A DNA stretch of 45,849 nt from CAYOXD01 sp964407825 (GCA_964407825.1 CAYOXD010000013.1:1-45849); one strand, 5' to 3'; counted from the stretch's first letter, positions 34,513 to 44,035 are shown. The notes: generated from the sequence alone by a model not told the origin. Program-made: numbers and translations.

Positions 34513-36123
34513 TCAGCCGGATTTCTCTAATTCATGCTTATGCTTTTCATACACCTGGCACGCCTCCTTGCAGCCCAGATTACATGCCTTTTGAAGATCC
34601 GCCTTGGCCCGGCGCAGGTCGTGCTTGCGGTAGTAGGTGCCGGATCTTTCAAAATACGCCTCCGCCCGATTGGGTTCGAGCTTCAGGAAAGCGTTCCAGT
34701 AGTGGAGAATTTCATCCCACTGTTGGCGCCGCCCAAGGGAGTAGTCCAGCATTTGATAGGCCTTGAAATCGTGCCGGTCCATTTGAATGCAGGTCTTGAA
34801 GGCAGCCGCGGCCTGATCGATTCGGTTGAGACGGAAGTTGGCCACACCCAGCCAATAGCGGGTTTTGGAGTTGTCCGCGTCAAAGGCAAGTGCGAGCCGG
34901 TACCATTTAAGGGCCCCTTTCAGTTGATCGGACCTGAACAGTTTGTTCCCCCTGTTGGCCAGGCGCCAGCTGGCCCACTGCCGCCATTGATGGGTGTACG
35001 GATCCGCGGGCTGGAAGGCGTCAATGGTCTTAAGGTCCCTGAGGGCGTCGTCATAAGCCTCCTGCGCGAAAAAGATCTTCGCTTGTGTCAGATAACGCCC
35101 GCTGGCGGTGGGTCTCAGGGAGATGGCATGGGCTGCGTCTTTCCGGGCATGGACGTAATCTTTGAATCCGAAGGCGTAGATATCCGCCCGTTCCGCGTAA
35201 TACATGCTTCGATCACCGAAAGAGATGGCCCTGTTTATTGCCGTGAGGGCCTTGGGATAGGATTTTTGGTACTCGTAGCGTCTTGCCAGGTCGTAGAAGG
35301 CGGCCCCATGCAGGGCGGTGAGGACCGGATACTTCTTCGCATAGGAATCGGCGGCGTTGGCCAGGCGCCACATCAGCGCGTAGCTGCCACCCCAACGCGG
35401 TTCGCTGGCCCACTGAGCAGAAGAGCGGAGAACATAGGAGTAAGGGAATCTGGCCATGGCCTTCCGGATGGTCTGCCTTTCGGAGGCATCGTCCCCCTCG
35501 GCCTTCTGGATGCCGATGAGGATATTATAGGCCGGCATCAGGTCGGGGTTGATCTTCAAGGCGGCGCGTGCCTCTTCTCTGGCCTTTGCGAAATTGAGGT
35601 GCATCCCCTGGATCTGCTTCGCGGTGGTATTCTTTATCCAGTCGAAACCGCGCGATTGCCACCCCCTGGCATAGTAGTAATGGGCGGCCGCCAGGTGGGG
35701 CTCGTAGCTTCCCGGAAAGGCGTCGATCCAGTTTTTCAATCTCGCCTCGTCGTTTGCAGGGGGAACTTCAAAGGACTGATAGGCGTCATAGAGCGCGAAT
35801 TCGCGGGTATAGTCCGCCATAAAGGCCTGTTGATACCGGTCCAGCGCCTCGTTGAGCGCCTCGAAGCGTCCCTCCCGCAGCCACTGCCGCAGTTGGATCA
35901 TCCGGGCCATATCGATGGTTTCATCGGGTCCCCGGAAGACGGGAAGGTTATTGGCAGACGCCTGGGGCCTCCCCGGGGACGACTCTGTTGAAGATAACCG
36001 GGAGAAAAAACGGGGCAATCCTAATTCCTTGACGGCGAAAACCGTACCTCCCACAATGACAGCGATGATCCCCACCGTCAGCATTAGTGCTACAACCGTC
36101 GCGTTTCTTTCCCTGTCGGCCAT
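34513..36123 (-). CDS. Membrane-anchored TPR protein with DUF4034-like N-terminal domain
   Basis: Protein of 536 aa. One membrane helix at about 10-30, then a region beginning ETIDMARMIQLRQWLREGRFEALNEALDRYQ that resembles DUF4034. The C-terminal half carries repeated 34-residue helix pairs (for example about 290-320, 360-395, 400-435, 440-470, 475-510) typical of TPR/Sel1 scaffolds; the end has C-N-L-G-C-K-E-A-C. Such proteins mediate assembly in the periplasm or envelope. A GGGAG site precedes the ATG. It is the upstream gene of a pair with the small membrane protein. Confidence 0.8.
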   Translation of the reverse strand: MADRERNATVVALMLTVGIIAVIVGGTVFAVKELGLPRFFSRLSSTESSPGRPQASANNLPVFRGPDETIDMARMIQLRQWLREGRFEALNEALDRYQQAFMADYTREFALYDAYQSFEVPPANDEARLKNWIDAFPGSYEPHLAAAHYYYARGWQSRGFDWIKNTTAKQIQGMHLNFAKAREEARAALKINPDLMPAYNILIGIQKAEGDDASERQTIRKAMARFPYSYVLRSSAQWASEPRWGGSYALMWRLANAADSYAKKYPVLTALHGAAFYDLARRYEYQKSYPKALTAINRAISFGDRSMYYAERADIYAFGFKDYVHARKDAAHAISLRPTASGRYLTQAKIFFAQEAYDDALRDLKTIDAFQPADPYTHQWRQWASWRLANRGNKLFRSDQLKGALKWYRLALAFDADNSKTRYWLGVANFRLNRIDQAAAAFKTCIQMDRHDFKAYQMLDYSLGRRQQWDEILHYWNAFLKLEPNRAEAYFERSGTYYRKHDLRRAKADLQKACNLGCKEACQVYEKHKHELEKSG

Positions 36124-36515
36124 CGCGAGCTCCCTTGTTTATCCTGGATACAGCTCATTTATCAGACAATACCGTGAAAGTCTACCTGTGGCACAGAACG
36201 CCAGCGATTCTAACTGATCAAGGTTCATTGAACCCGGTCGTTTTCGGCCAGGCCGTCGTAACTAGTCGCTGAATGCAAGCGGCAAATCCTGGGTCCTCCT
36301 GGCGCAGCGGGATGAAGGAACAGGCGATTGGCCTGGGGCCAGCCCATTCTACTATTGCAATTGCCGGTAATTCTCTGTAAAAGATGCAAGTTTCTATTAA
36401 GAACGAACCTGCCTACGTTGGCCGGGCCACGGGAGGCATTGCTATAACTATCGTGTAACTGCACCGGTGACCGCTGGGGTCGGCAACACGAAGCGAGAAG
36501 CAAGGAGTTATCCAT
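36124..36515. other. Intergenic region upstream of sppA
   Basis: These 392 nt separate the divergent TPR and sppA genes. A TATAAC box near 36446 with a weak -35 (TTGGCC near 36419) could be the sppA promoter, but spacing is 19-20 nt. Nothing else is seen. Confidence 0.3.
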
Positions 36516-38342
36516 ATGAGCAGGCTGTTTGTGCTATTCCGCAGGTTGGGCCGGTTGCTGCGTTGGATCCGAATTGGAATGCTCAATCTGCTTACGCTGC
36601 TGCTCATCGCCGCAATCATCGGCGCATTCCTCGCGCAGATCAAGCATCCCCGCGTACCCGCGAATGCCGCGCTGTTGCTCGACCCGCATGGCCCCTTGAT
36701 CTATCACAGCAGCAGCTCCTGGGAGCGCAGACTGGCCATCCATCTGAGGGGCGCTCCGGCCTCCGGCGTGCTGGTGAGGCATATGGTCGAGGCCATCGAC
36801 CACGCCGCCCATGACCCGCGAATTCGTCTGCTGGCACTCAATCTTTCTTCTTTCGGCGGTGGCAGCATCACCCAGCTCGAGACCGTCGCCCGAGCACTGC
36901 GACGTTTCCGCGCCAGCGGCAAACCGATCTACGCCTACGCACCGACCTATCCGCAGGGGGCGTACCTGCTGGCCTCCCAGGCCGACCACGTCTACATGTC
37001 CTCCCTGGGCCAGGTGTTTGTCACCGGCTTCTCGGCCCATCAGTTGTATTTCAGGCACCTGCTCGACAAGCTGGGCGTGACCTTCTACGCCTTCCGCAAG
37101 GGTAAATACAAATCTGCGGTGGAGCCCATGACGCGTACGGAAATGTCGCCCGCGGCGCAGATCGAGAACAGGGCCTGGCTCGCCGTCTGGTGGAACACCT
37201 ACGCCAACACCGTCGCTAGCGGTCGCGGGCTGCTGTCAACACGCATCAAGGCTTACGCGAATGCGCTGCCACGACTGCTTGAAGCAGCGCAGGGCGACGC
37301 CGCGCGGCTTGCGCTCAAGCAAAAACTGATCACCCATATCGGCGATGCGCAAAGTTTCCAACGAGCGCTGGCCACTGCCATGAAGCAGCCGGTGAACGAT
37401 CTGTCCACCATCGGTCTGCACGATTACCTGACCGCCACCCATAGACCCTCCACGGCGAAGGCCACCATTGCCGTCGTGCCCATCGACGGCATGCTGCTGC
37501 CGGGCGGCGACAGGACACCCGGTACGGTCGCGGCACAGCTCACCGCGGATCAGTTGCTCAGGCTCGCCGATGAGGCGAATGTGAAAGCCGTGGTGCTGCA
37601 GGTCAACAGCCCCGGTGGCAGCGTCACCGCTGCCCAGGACATTCGAGAGGCGATCCTTACGCTGCGTAAGGCCGGCAAACCGGTGGTGGTATCGATGGGC
37701 ACACTCGGCGCATCGGGAGCCTATTGGTTGTCCAGCGCCGCCGACCGCATCTACGCCCATCCGACCACGCTCACTGCCGACATCGGCGTATTCGCGTTGC
37801 TTCCGAACTACTCCGGGGTGCTCGATAAGTTAGACATCGGTTATTCCGGGGTCGGCACCACATCCAACGCCGGCACACTGTCGCCCTTCGCACCGCTCAC
37901 CACGAACGACAAGCGAGCAATGCAGGCGGTCGTCGACCACCTCTACGGCCGCTTTGTCCATCTGGTGGCCGACTCCCGCCGCCTGTCTCCGGCCCAGGCT
38001 GAACAAAGTGCCCAGGGCCGCGCCTGGAGCGGCCTGGACGCAAAACGTCTGGGACTGGTGGATGCCCTCGGCGGCATGCCGCAGGCCATCGCGGCATCGG
38101 CCAGGCTGGCGCAGCTGAAGAGCGGTGACTATCGTGTCGACTACCTCGCCACACCCGGCACGCTGCGCCCGCTCACGATGGTCCGGCAATTTGGCCTGTC
38201 AACACTGATCTCTGGGCTAATGCCCGTGAGCGAGCTCCCTGTCCCCGCCGCCAATGGGCTGGACCAGGTTCGGCTGCTTCTGGGGCAATCGCATCCCTAT
38301 GGCCTGTTTTCCTACCTTCCCGTCGCGCCGCTCATTCATTGA
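36516..38342 (+). CDS. sppA: Signal peptide peptidase SppA, long (67 kDa) form
   Basis: Inner-membrane serine protease of 608 aa that degrades cleaved signal peptides in the periplasm. One N-terminal helix (about 20-40) is followed by two tandem protease folds. The catalytic Lys is K199 in G-K-Y-K-S-A-V-E-P in the first fold, and the nucleophile S400 lies in the G-A-S-G-A-Y-W motif of the second. Both are in the positions expected for the double-length type. AAGGAG precedes the ATG. The protein looks closer to gammaproteobacterial SppA than to the short form usual in many anaerobes, which hints at transfer (inference). It is convergent with hemW. Confidence 0.92.
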   Translation: MSRLFVLFRRLGRLLRWIRIGMLNLLTLLLIAAIIGAFLAQIKHPRVPANAALLLDPHGPLIYHSSSSWERRLAIHLRGAPASGVLVRHMVEAIDHAAHDPRIRLLALNLSSFGGGSITQLETVARALRRFRASGKPIYAYAPTYPQGAYLLASQADHVYMSSLGQVFVTGFSAHQLYFRHLLDKLGVTFYAFRKGKYKSAVEPMTRTEMSPAAQIENRAWLAVWWNTYANTVASGRGLLSTRIKAYANALPRLLEAAQGDAARLALKQKLITHIGDAQSFQRALATAMKQPVNDLSTIGLHDYLTATHRPSTAKATIAVVPIDGMLLPGGDRTPGTVAAQLTADQLLRLADEANVKAVVLQVNSPGGSVTAAQDIREAILTLRKAGKPVVVSMGTLGASGAYWLSSAADRIYAHPTTLTADIGVFALLPNYSGVLDKLDIGYSGVGTTSNAGTLSPFAPLTTNDKRAMQAVVDHLYGRFVHLVADSRRLSPAQAEQSAQGRAWSGLDAKRLGLVDALGGMPQAIAASARLAQLKSGDYRVDYLATPGTLRPLTMVRQFGLSTLISGLMPVSELPVPAANGLDQVRLLLGQSHPYGLFSYLPVAPLIH

Positions 38343-38411
38343 GGCATGCGGCGAACGGTCAAGCGCTTCGGGACGCCTCACCGGTCGATTCACCGGGAAT
38401 TGACAGACGGT

Positions 38412-39558
38412 TTATATTAATTCCGCAAAGTGCAGGGCGATGGCGTCGGAAAGGAGCATGCCACTGGGGGTGAGGGCGAAACGTCCATCGGCCAGGGTCA
38501 GATGCCCGGCTGCCGCCAGCTCTTCGATGAGGGGAGAGAAGCGTCGGGTGACGCCGATGCCGAAGCGGCGCTCGAAGGCCTCCACGTCGAGGCCGTCGGA
38601 CTGTCGAAGACCCAGGAAAACCGCCTCCATCATGAGCTGATCCAAGGCGAGGGTCTCTCTTTCCGCCTCGGGCGTATCCCCCCCCCTGATCCGATCCATA
38701 TATGTGCCCACGTCCCGCAGGTTCCACCAGCGGTGGGGCGGGATGAAGGAGTGGGCCGATGGGCCGAACCCCAGGTACGGCGCGTGGCGCCAGTACTTAC
38801 CGTTATGCCGGGAGCGGAAGGATGGTCCCTTCGCGAAATTGGAGATTTCATAGTGCTCGAAGCCGGCGGCCGTGAGGGTTTCGCTGGTGAAGAGAAAAAG
38901 CGCACCGGTTTCCTCCTCCGGGAGAGCACGGATGGTCCCCGCCGCCAGTTGTTCCGACAGGGGCGTTCCCCGCTCGAAACTGAGAAGATAGCAGGAAAGA
39001 TGGGTCGGTGAGAGCGCCAGGGCCCGGGAGAGTTCGGCCCCCCAGTCCTTCGTTGTCTGACCGGGGATCCCATAGATCAGGTCGAGCCCGATATTTTCGA
39101 ACCCGGCCCGGCGGGCCAATGCAACGGCGCCAAGGGCCTGCCGGGCCGTATGGCAGCGGCCCAGAAAGGATAGGACCTCATCCCGGAAGGATTGCACCCC
39201 GATATGGATCCGGTTGATGCCCAGGTCCCGGTAGCGGCTGAAATGGGCGGGCGTGACGGTGCCGGGGTTCACCTCCAGGGTGATTTCCGCATCCGCTGAA
39301 AGGTCAAACACGGCGCCGACGGTCTCCAGTAGCCGGCCGATGGCGGCAGGCGGCAGAAGGGACGGCGTACCGCCGCCAAAGTAGACGGTGTCCGCCGCAT
39401 GTCCCGGGAAGCCCGTGGCACCGATGTCGTGGATCAGCGTCTCTGTGAAATCCGGCTGCAGGCGCCGGTCCGTGATGGAGTAGAAGTCACAGTAGGCGCA
39501 TTTTTGAACGCAGAAGGGGATGTGAAGGTAGATCCCCACCGGGCCGGAGCCGGTATCC
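38412..39558 (-). CDS. hemW: Radical SAM family heme chaperone HemW
   Basis: Protein of 382 aa once annotated as oxygen-independent coproporphyrinogen oxidase (HemN-like). The radical SAM motif is C17-x3-C21-x2-C24 in H-I-P-F-C-V-Q-K-C-A-Y-C. Later family text includes YFGGGTPSLL, LEVNPGT, IGVQSF and SAHSF. HemW binds heme and delivers it to target enzymes; it lacks the extra residues of true HemN. The ATG overlaps the thiC stop by one base (TGATG; the A of its ATG is at 39560), so it is coupled to the thiamine operon. A longer in-frame ORF to 39623 lies inside thiC and is rejected. Confidence 0.9.
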
Positions 39559-39559
39559 A

Positions 39560-40846
39560 TCAGCGCCCTTCGAGGATTTTCCGGCTGCGTTTCATGGCGC
39601 AAAGATCGCCGCACATGGTGCACACCTCCTTGTCCAGAGGCATGGAGGAGGCCCTGTAGGCCCTGGCTTTTTCAGGATCCATGGCAAGGTCCATCATCCG
39701 CTCCCAGTCCAGGTTCTTTCGGGCCTCGCTCATCTGCATGTCCCAGTCCATGGCACCGGGGACGGCCTTGGCGATGTCCGCAGCATGGGCCGCGATGCGG
39801 GCCGCAACGATACCCTCCTTGATGTCATTGAGATCCGGCAGCCGCAGGTGCTCGGCGGGCGTAACATAGCAGAGGAAATCGGCTCCGGAGGCGGCGGCAA
39901 GGGCGCCGCCGATGGCGGAAGTGATGTGATCGTACCCCGGTGCCACGTCGGTCACCACGGGGCCCAGCACATAGAAGGGTGCACCATGGCAGAGTTTCTT
40001 CTCGATCTGCATGTTGGCGATGACCTCATTCAGGGGGACGTGTCCCGGGCCTTCGATCATGACCTGCACCTTGCGCTGCCAGGCGCGGCGCGTCAGCTCA
40101 CCGAGGAAGATCAACTCCTGAATCTGGGGGGCGTCCGTTGCGTCCCTGAGGCTGCCGGGCCGCAGTCCGTCCCCAAGGCTGAGGGTGACATCAAACTCCC
40201 GGCAGATGTCCAGCAACCGATCGAAGTGTTCGTAAAAGGGGTTTTCCCGGTCGTTTTCAGCCATCCATTCGAGAAGCACCGAGCCGCCCCGGCTCACCAC
40301 ATGGGTCAATCGGGGATTGTCTCGAAGGCGCGCCATCGCGGTCCGGTTGAGCCCCGCGTGGATGGTCATGAAGTCGACCCCGTCTTCGGCATGGGTCTGA
40401 ACCACCTGAAAAAACTCATCGACGGTGATGTCCTTGATTCGCTTTCCATAACGCGCCACCGCATCATAGACCGGCACCGTACCGATCATCACCGGACAGG
40501 TCTCCACCAGTTTGCATCGAAAGCCGTGCGTGTCCCCGAAGGTGCTCAGATCCATGATGGCATCGGCCTTCATCGAAATGGAGGTGCGTACCTTTTCGAG
40601 TTCCAACTCGACGTTGCAGCAGTCTTCCGATACGCCCAGGTTCACGTTGATCTTGGTCGAGAGTCCCTGGCCGATGCCGCCCCCGACGAGACATCGATGG
40701 TTCCGGTTGGCCGGGATGACGATTCTCCCCGCCGCGAGCCGCTCCAGAAGATCGGTTTCGGAAATTTTCTCCCTGGCCAGGACATCGCGCATCTGAGGGG
40801 TGAGAATCCCCTTGGCGGCCGCGTCCATCTGGGTGGTGTATGTCAT
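39560..40846 (-). CDS. thiC: Phosphomethylpyrimidine synthase ThiC, short form
   Basis: Radical SAM enzyme of 428 aa that converts aminoimidazole ribotide to the HMP pyrimidine of thiamine. The core (IEGPGHVP, DGLRPGS, DALVTDVAPGYDH-like segment PVVTDVAPGYDHI) matches ThiC. The C-terminal cluster reads C-T-M-C-G-D-L-C (CX2CX3C), one residue shorter than the CX2CX4C of Escherichia coli ThiC, and the N-terminal domain of that enzyme is missing. This is the short form known from anaerobes. BzaF, a ThiC paralogue that makes a B12 lower ligand, is an alternative, but the riboswitch-controlled thi operon supports ThiC. The start at 40846 is an ATG matching homologues; the ORF extension to 40981 is unsupported. 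Confidence 0.93.
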   Translation of the reverse strand: MTYTTQMDAAAKGILTPQMRDVLAREKISETDLLERLAAGRIVIPANRNHRCLVGGGIGQGLSTKINVNLGVSEDCCNVELELEKVRTSISMKADAIMDLSTFGDTHGFRCKLVETCPVMIGTVPVYDAVARYGKRIKDITVDEFFQVVQTHAEDGVDFMTIHAGLNRTAMARLRDNPRLTHVVSRGGSVLLEWMAENDRENPFYEHFDRLLDICREFDVTLSLGDGLRPGSLRDATDAPQIQELIFLGELTRRAWQRKVQVMIEGPGHVPLNEVIANMQIEKKLCHGAPFYVLGPVVTDVAPGYDHITSAIGGALAAASGADFLCYVTPAEHLRLPDLNDIKEGIVAARIAAHAADIAKAVPGAMDWDMQMSEARKNLDWERMMDLAMDPEKARAYRASSMPLDKEVCTMCGDLCAMKRSRKILEGR

Positions 40847-40902
40847 TGCGCTTCTCCTCAATAACAGTGATTTAAAGTCATGAGCCTTTCGCAGTTCACT
40901 GT

Positions 40903-41553
40903 TCACAGTCCCATAATGGTTTTCAAGCGTCTGACCTTGGCGGCGATGTCGGAGGCGCCCACGATGTCGGTGACGAGGCACACGGTGCGGGCCCCCAGGT
41001 CGCGCACCCGGGGCAGGACAGGTTCCTTGATGCCGCCGATGGCAACAAAGGGGATCGGCACGTTTTCCACCGCGTAAGTCAGGTAATCGAGTCCCACCGG
41101 CGCACAGACGTTCTCCTTGGTATGGGTTTCAAAGAGAGGCCCCACGCCGATGTAATCGGCTCCGAGCCGGAGGGCCTCACGGGCCTGCTCCGGCGAGTGG
41201 GTGGATAGGCCGATGCACTTTTGCCCCACCAGTTTTCGCACCGCTGCCACCGGCAGATCGTCCTGGCCCACATGGACTCCGTCGGCGTCCACCAGAAGGG
41301 CGATGTCCACAAAGTCGTTGATGATGAACATAACGCCGCTGTCCCGGGTCATGCGCCGTATTTCTAGGCACTCTTCATAAATCTGCCGGATGCTCTTCCG
41401 GGCGTGCTTCTCCCTGTACTGAACGACGGCGACCCCGCCCCGGATCATCTCGCCGACGACGTCCACGTTCGATCTCCCCTTGGAGAAGCGTTCCGCTGTG
41501 ATGCCATAAATCCCAGCCGGCAGTGCTGTCACCCCTTTTCCCTCTCTGTCCAT
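40903..41553 (-). CDS. thiE: Thiamine phosphate synthase
   Basis: Cytoplasmic enzyme of 216 aa that couples HMP-pyrophosphate and thiazole phosphate to thiamine phosphate. TIM-barrel motifs include QYREKHA, the diphosphate-binding FIINDFVDIALLVDADGVHVGQDD, LSTHSPEQA and YIGVGPLFETHTK, then IPFVAIGGI. Length is normal. GGAGG is about 12 nt before the ATG. It follows thiH by 5 nt and precedes thiC by 56 nt. Confidence 0.95.
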   Translation of the reverse strand: MDREGKGVTALPAGIYGITAERFSKGRSNVDVVGEMIRGGVAVVQYREKHARKSIRQIYEECLEIRRMTRDSGVMFIINDFVDIALLVDADGVHVGQDDLPVAAVRKLVGQKCIGLSTHSPEQAREALRLGADYIGVGPLFETHTKENVCAPVGLDYLTYAVENVPIPFVAIGGIKEPVLPRVRDLGARTVCLVTDIVGASDIAAKVRRLKTIMGL

Positions 41554-41558
41554 TTTTC

Positions 41559-42695
41559 TTAAATTGCCTCCCAGTCCTTGAAAACCGGCTGCAGCCCCCT
41601 GTCCCGGATGGCCTGGATGATCACTGATACCGGCCGGTCATCGGAAATTTGAAACTGCATCGCCTTGCCCTGGTCGGGATCCGCGTACCCCCCAACGCCG
41701 GTGCGGGACCCCGCGGACAGGCGTGTGATACCCAGGAGCATGAGCCGGTCCCGGAGGGCCGCGGGCTCCCGGGTGGAAAGGGTGATGCCCAGCCGGGGCA
41801 GAAAGAGCCGGTAGGCCAGGATGAACTGGACGAAGGTTCGGTCGTCCACCGGGAAGTCGGGCGCGTACCCGCCCTCCGCCGCGTTCAGCCGTGGAAGCGA
41901 GAGACTGGTCTCCGTATCCGGGTATGCATCCTCCAGGTACCGGGCGTGCATGCCGGCCATGAAGGCTTCGCGCCGTTTTTCGCCGAGTCCGAAGAGAGTG
42001 CCCAGGTTGACCGCGCGGAATCCGGCCGCTGCGCCCCTTGCCGGTGCGTCCAGCCGGTAGCGGTAATCGGTCTTTTTCCCGGCTAGATGGACCCGGCGGT
42101 AGACCTGCCGGTCATAGACCTCCTGGTAGAGGGTGAGACCGTCCGCCCCCGCAGCCTTCAACCGGACGTACTCCTCCGTTTCCATGGGGAACATTTCGAT
42201 GGCCACCGAGGTGAAACGAGACCGGATGGTCCGGATGGCCGCCTCGATGTAGTCGATGGGGGTTATTTCCCGATTCTCGCCCGTGAGCAGCAGGATGTGG
42301 CGCATGCCCGTTCGGCTGATGGCAGCCGCCTCGGCCTCGATCTCCGGAAGGCTCAGCTTTCTTCTTCGGATGCGATGCGTGCGGTTGAATCCGCAGTAGA
42401 CGCACTCGTTGCCGCAATAGTTGGAGATATAGAGGGGGATATACAGCTGCATGGTACGGCCGAAGTACTGGATGGTGAGTTTTCTTGCCCGCTGGGCCAT
42501 GGGCTCCAGAAGAGAGGCGGCCGCCGGGGATAAAAGATTCAGAAAATCCCGCCAGTGAAGCTTTTCCCTGGCAAGGCTAAGCGCCACCTGGGCAGGCGTC
42601 ACCTGGCTGAAATACCCCTCGAAGTCAAAGGCTTCGAAGTGCGATACCACCTCCTGGAAGGAGTCGGTCCGCCGGAAGGAGTCGAGCCGGATCAT
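41559..42695 (-). CDS. thiH: 2-iminoacetate synthase
   Basis: Radical SAM enzyme of 378 aa that cleaves tyrosine to dehydroglycine for thiazole synthesis, the anaerobic route (in place of ThiO). The SAM cluster is C-G-N-E-C-V-Y-C (CX3CX2C) in SNYCGNECVYCGFNRTHRI. Other features are LLLTGENRE and LYQEVYD. The ATG overlaps the thiG stop by 4 nt, so translation is coupled. Confidence 0.95.
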   Translation of the reverse strand: MIRLDSFRRTDSFQEVVSHFEAFDFEGYFSQVTPAQVALSLAREKLHWRDFLNLLSPAAASLLEPMAQRARKLTIQYFGRTMQLYIPLYISNYCGNECVYCGFNRTHRIRRRKLSLPEIEAEAAAISRTGMRHILLLTGENREITPIDYIEAAIRTIRSRFTSVAIEMFPMETEEYVRLKAAGADGLTLYQEVYDRQVYRRVHLAGKKTDYRYRLDAPARGAAAGFRAVNLGTLFGLGEKRREAFMAGMHARYLEDAYPDTETSLSLPRLNAAEGGYAPDFPVDDRTFVQFILAYRLFLPRLGITLSTREPAALRDRLMLLGITRLSAGSRTGVGGYADPDQGKAMQFQISDDRPVSVIIQAIRDRGLQPVFKDWEAI

Positions 42696-43462
42696 GACAG
42701 GAATCCCGTCAGGGGAGAAGAGGGCACCGCGGTTTTTTGCTCTTCGCGCATTCTTGCCAGAAAGGCCATGCGGCCCGCAGCCACGGCGAGGGAAAATGCC
42801 CGTCCCATGGCGACGGGATCCTCGGCCGACGAGATGGCCGTGTTCACCAGCACGGCATCGGCTCCCATCTCCATGGCTTCGGCCGCATGGGAGGGCCTGC
42901 CGAGCCCTGCATCCACAATCACCGGTACGCTCAGGTTTTCGATGAGCATTTCGATGAGGGCCCGGGTTTCGAGGCCCCGGTTGGAGCCGATGGGTGCTCC
43001 CAGCGGCATGACGGCCGCAGCGCCTGCGTCTTCCAGCCGCCGGGCCAGGGGAAGATCCGGCAGGACATAGGGAAGGACCACAAAGCCCTCCTTTGCCAGC
43101 GTTTCGGTGGCCAGCAGTGTGGCATGGTTGTCCGGCAGGAGATACTTGGTGTCGGTAATGATCTCGATTTTGATAAAATCGCCACAGCCGGCCTCCCGGG
43201 CAATGTGCGCGATCCGCACGGCCTCGCCTTCGTTTCTGGCCCCCGAAGTGTTGGGAAGGAGCGTGACCTGCCGGGGGATATAATCGAGAATGTTTTCGGT
43301 TTCCGATGCGAAATCGACCCGCCTCAGGGCCACGGTAATCATCTCCGAGCCGCTGGCTTCGAGCATCCGGGGGATCACGGATTTGGCGGAAAACTTGCCC
43401 GTACCGGTAAAAAGCCGGTTTCCGAAGCGTTTGTTTCCGAGGATCAGTGTGTCGTTTTCCAT
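42692..43462 (-). CDS. thiG: Thiazole synthase
   Basis: Cytoplasmic TIM-barrel enzyme of 256 aa that makes the thiazole phosphate from DXP, dehydroglycine and ThiS thiocarboxylate. The Schiff-base Lys lies in FIKIEIITDTKYLLPDN, followed by PLGAPIGSNRGL and VDAGLGRPSHAAEAMEMGADAVLVNTAI, the conserved phosphate-binding end. The ATG at 43462 starts MENDTLIL, four bases after the thiS stop. A longer ORF into thiS is a shadow. Confidence 0.95.
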   Translation of the reverse strand: MENDTLILGNKRFGNRLFTGTGKFSAKSVIPRMLEASGSEMITVALRRVDFASETENILDYIPRQVTLLPNTSGARNEGEAVRIAHIAREAGCGDFIKIEIITDTKYLLPDNHATLLATETLAKEGFVVLPYVLPDLPLARRLEDAGAAAVMPLGAPIGSNRGLETRALIEMLIENLSVPVIVDAGLGRPSHAAEAMEMGADAVLVNTAISSAEDPVAMGRAFSLAVAAGRMAFLARMREEQKTAVPSSPLTGFLS

Positions 43463-43466
43463 GGTA

Positions 43467-43664
43467 TCAGCCGCCTCCCACAAAACGCAACACCTCCAGG
43501 CGATCGTTTTCCCGCAGTTGGATCCGATTCCAGTCCGCCCGCCTGACGATGCGCTCGTTGTACTCCACCACCGCTCCCGAAGCGGCCAGCCCCTTTGCCT
43601 CGATGAAGGCCAGCAGGGAGCAGGGCGATATGTCTTCCTCGCATCCATTGACCGTGATTCTCAT
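43467..43664 (-). CDS. thiS: Sulfur carrier protein ThiS
   Basis: Ubiquitin-like sulfur carrier of 65 aa ending in Gly-Gly-Gly; the terminal Gly carries the thiocarboxylate used by ThiG. The N-terminal MRITVNGCEE and the C-terminal LEVLRFVGGG match the family. It is the first gene of the thi operon, after the riboswitch and terminator. No ThiF-type adenylating enzyme is encoded in the window. Confidence 0.95.
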   Translation of the reverse strand: MRITVNGCEEDISPCSLLAFIEAKGLAASGAVVEYNERIVRRADWNRIQLRENDRLEVLRFVGGG

Positions 43665-43685
43665 TCGAGTCCTCCCGGCAAACGT

Positions 43686-43719
43686 AAAAAGCCGCCTGCC
43701 TTCCAGGACAAGCGGCTTT
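43686..43719 (-). terminator. Intrinsic terminator, expression platform of the TPP riboswitch
   Basis: On the minus strand, AAAGCCGC and GCGGCTTT (43712-43719 and 43688-43695) form an 8-bp stem ending in a run of T (43686-43690). It lies between the riboswitch and thiS, so TPP binding would favour termination before the operon. Confidence 0.8.
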
Positions 43720-43773
43720 CAACTCAGATGAACGGTTTTGTTACCCGTGTCGATACCGTCAGGTTGAGGCCGC

Positions 43774-43860
43774 TTCCCTTCGCCGGCATTACCCGGATCA
43801 GGTTCCAAGGGTTGAATTTTTTGAAAAATTCTTCTCAGCTGTACAGCACCCCTAGCGATC
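43774..43860 (-). ncRNA. TPP riboswitch (THI element)
   Basis: Read on the minus strand, the leader has the hallmarks of the thi box: GGGGTGC early, CTGAGA, then ACCCTTGGAACCTGATC, GGGTAATGCC and GGCGAAGGGA. The extra P3-like stem (AATTTTTCAAAAAATT) joins the first two blocks. It controls thiS-thiG-thiH-thiE-thiC and probably hemW. Confidence 0.95.
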
Positions 43861-43868
43861 TTGTTGTT

Positions 43869-43897
43869 AGATTATGCGCAGTGTGCTGATTTGTCAA
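43869..43897 (-). promoter_or_regulatory. Sigma-70 promoter of the thi operon
   Basis: On the minus strand, a consensus -35 TTGACA (43892-43897) and -10 TAATCT (43869-43874) are separated by 17 nt. The expected start site is a few bases upstream of the riboswitch, at about 43862. Confidence 0.75.
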
Positions 43898-44035
43898 CAG
43901 GGAATTGTATGCAATTATAATTTCAATGAATCCATTTGGAATACTCGGGGCGGACGCTTTACTGATTGTAAAAGGAGGCAAACTTGCCTACCCTTGATCC
44001 ATGAATATAGATTATACGGAGGAAACCGGGGAGCC

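Noticed and set aside
34534..35991. Long plus-strand ORF opposite the TPR gene
   Set aside because: Antisense shadow; the opposite strand has a membrane anchor, regular TPR periodicity and a ribosome site.
38343..38411. Bidirectional terminator between sppA and hemW
   Set aside because: Short stems exist (CCGGT/ACCGG, GAGGC/GCCTC) but no T-tract follows on either strand.
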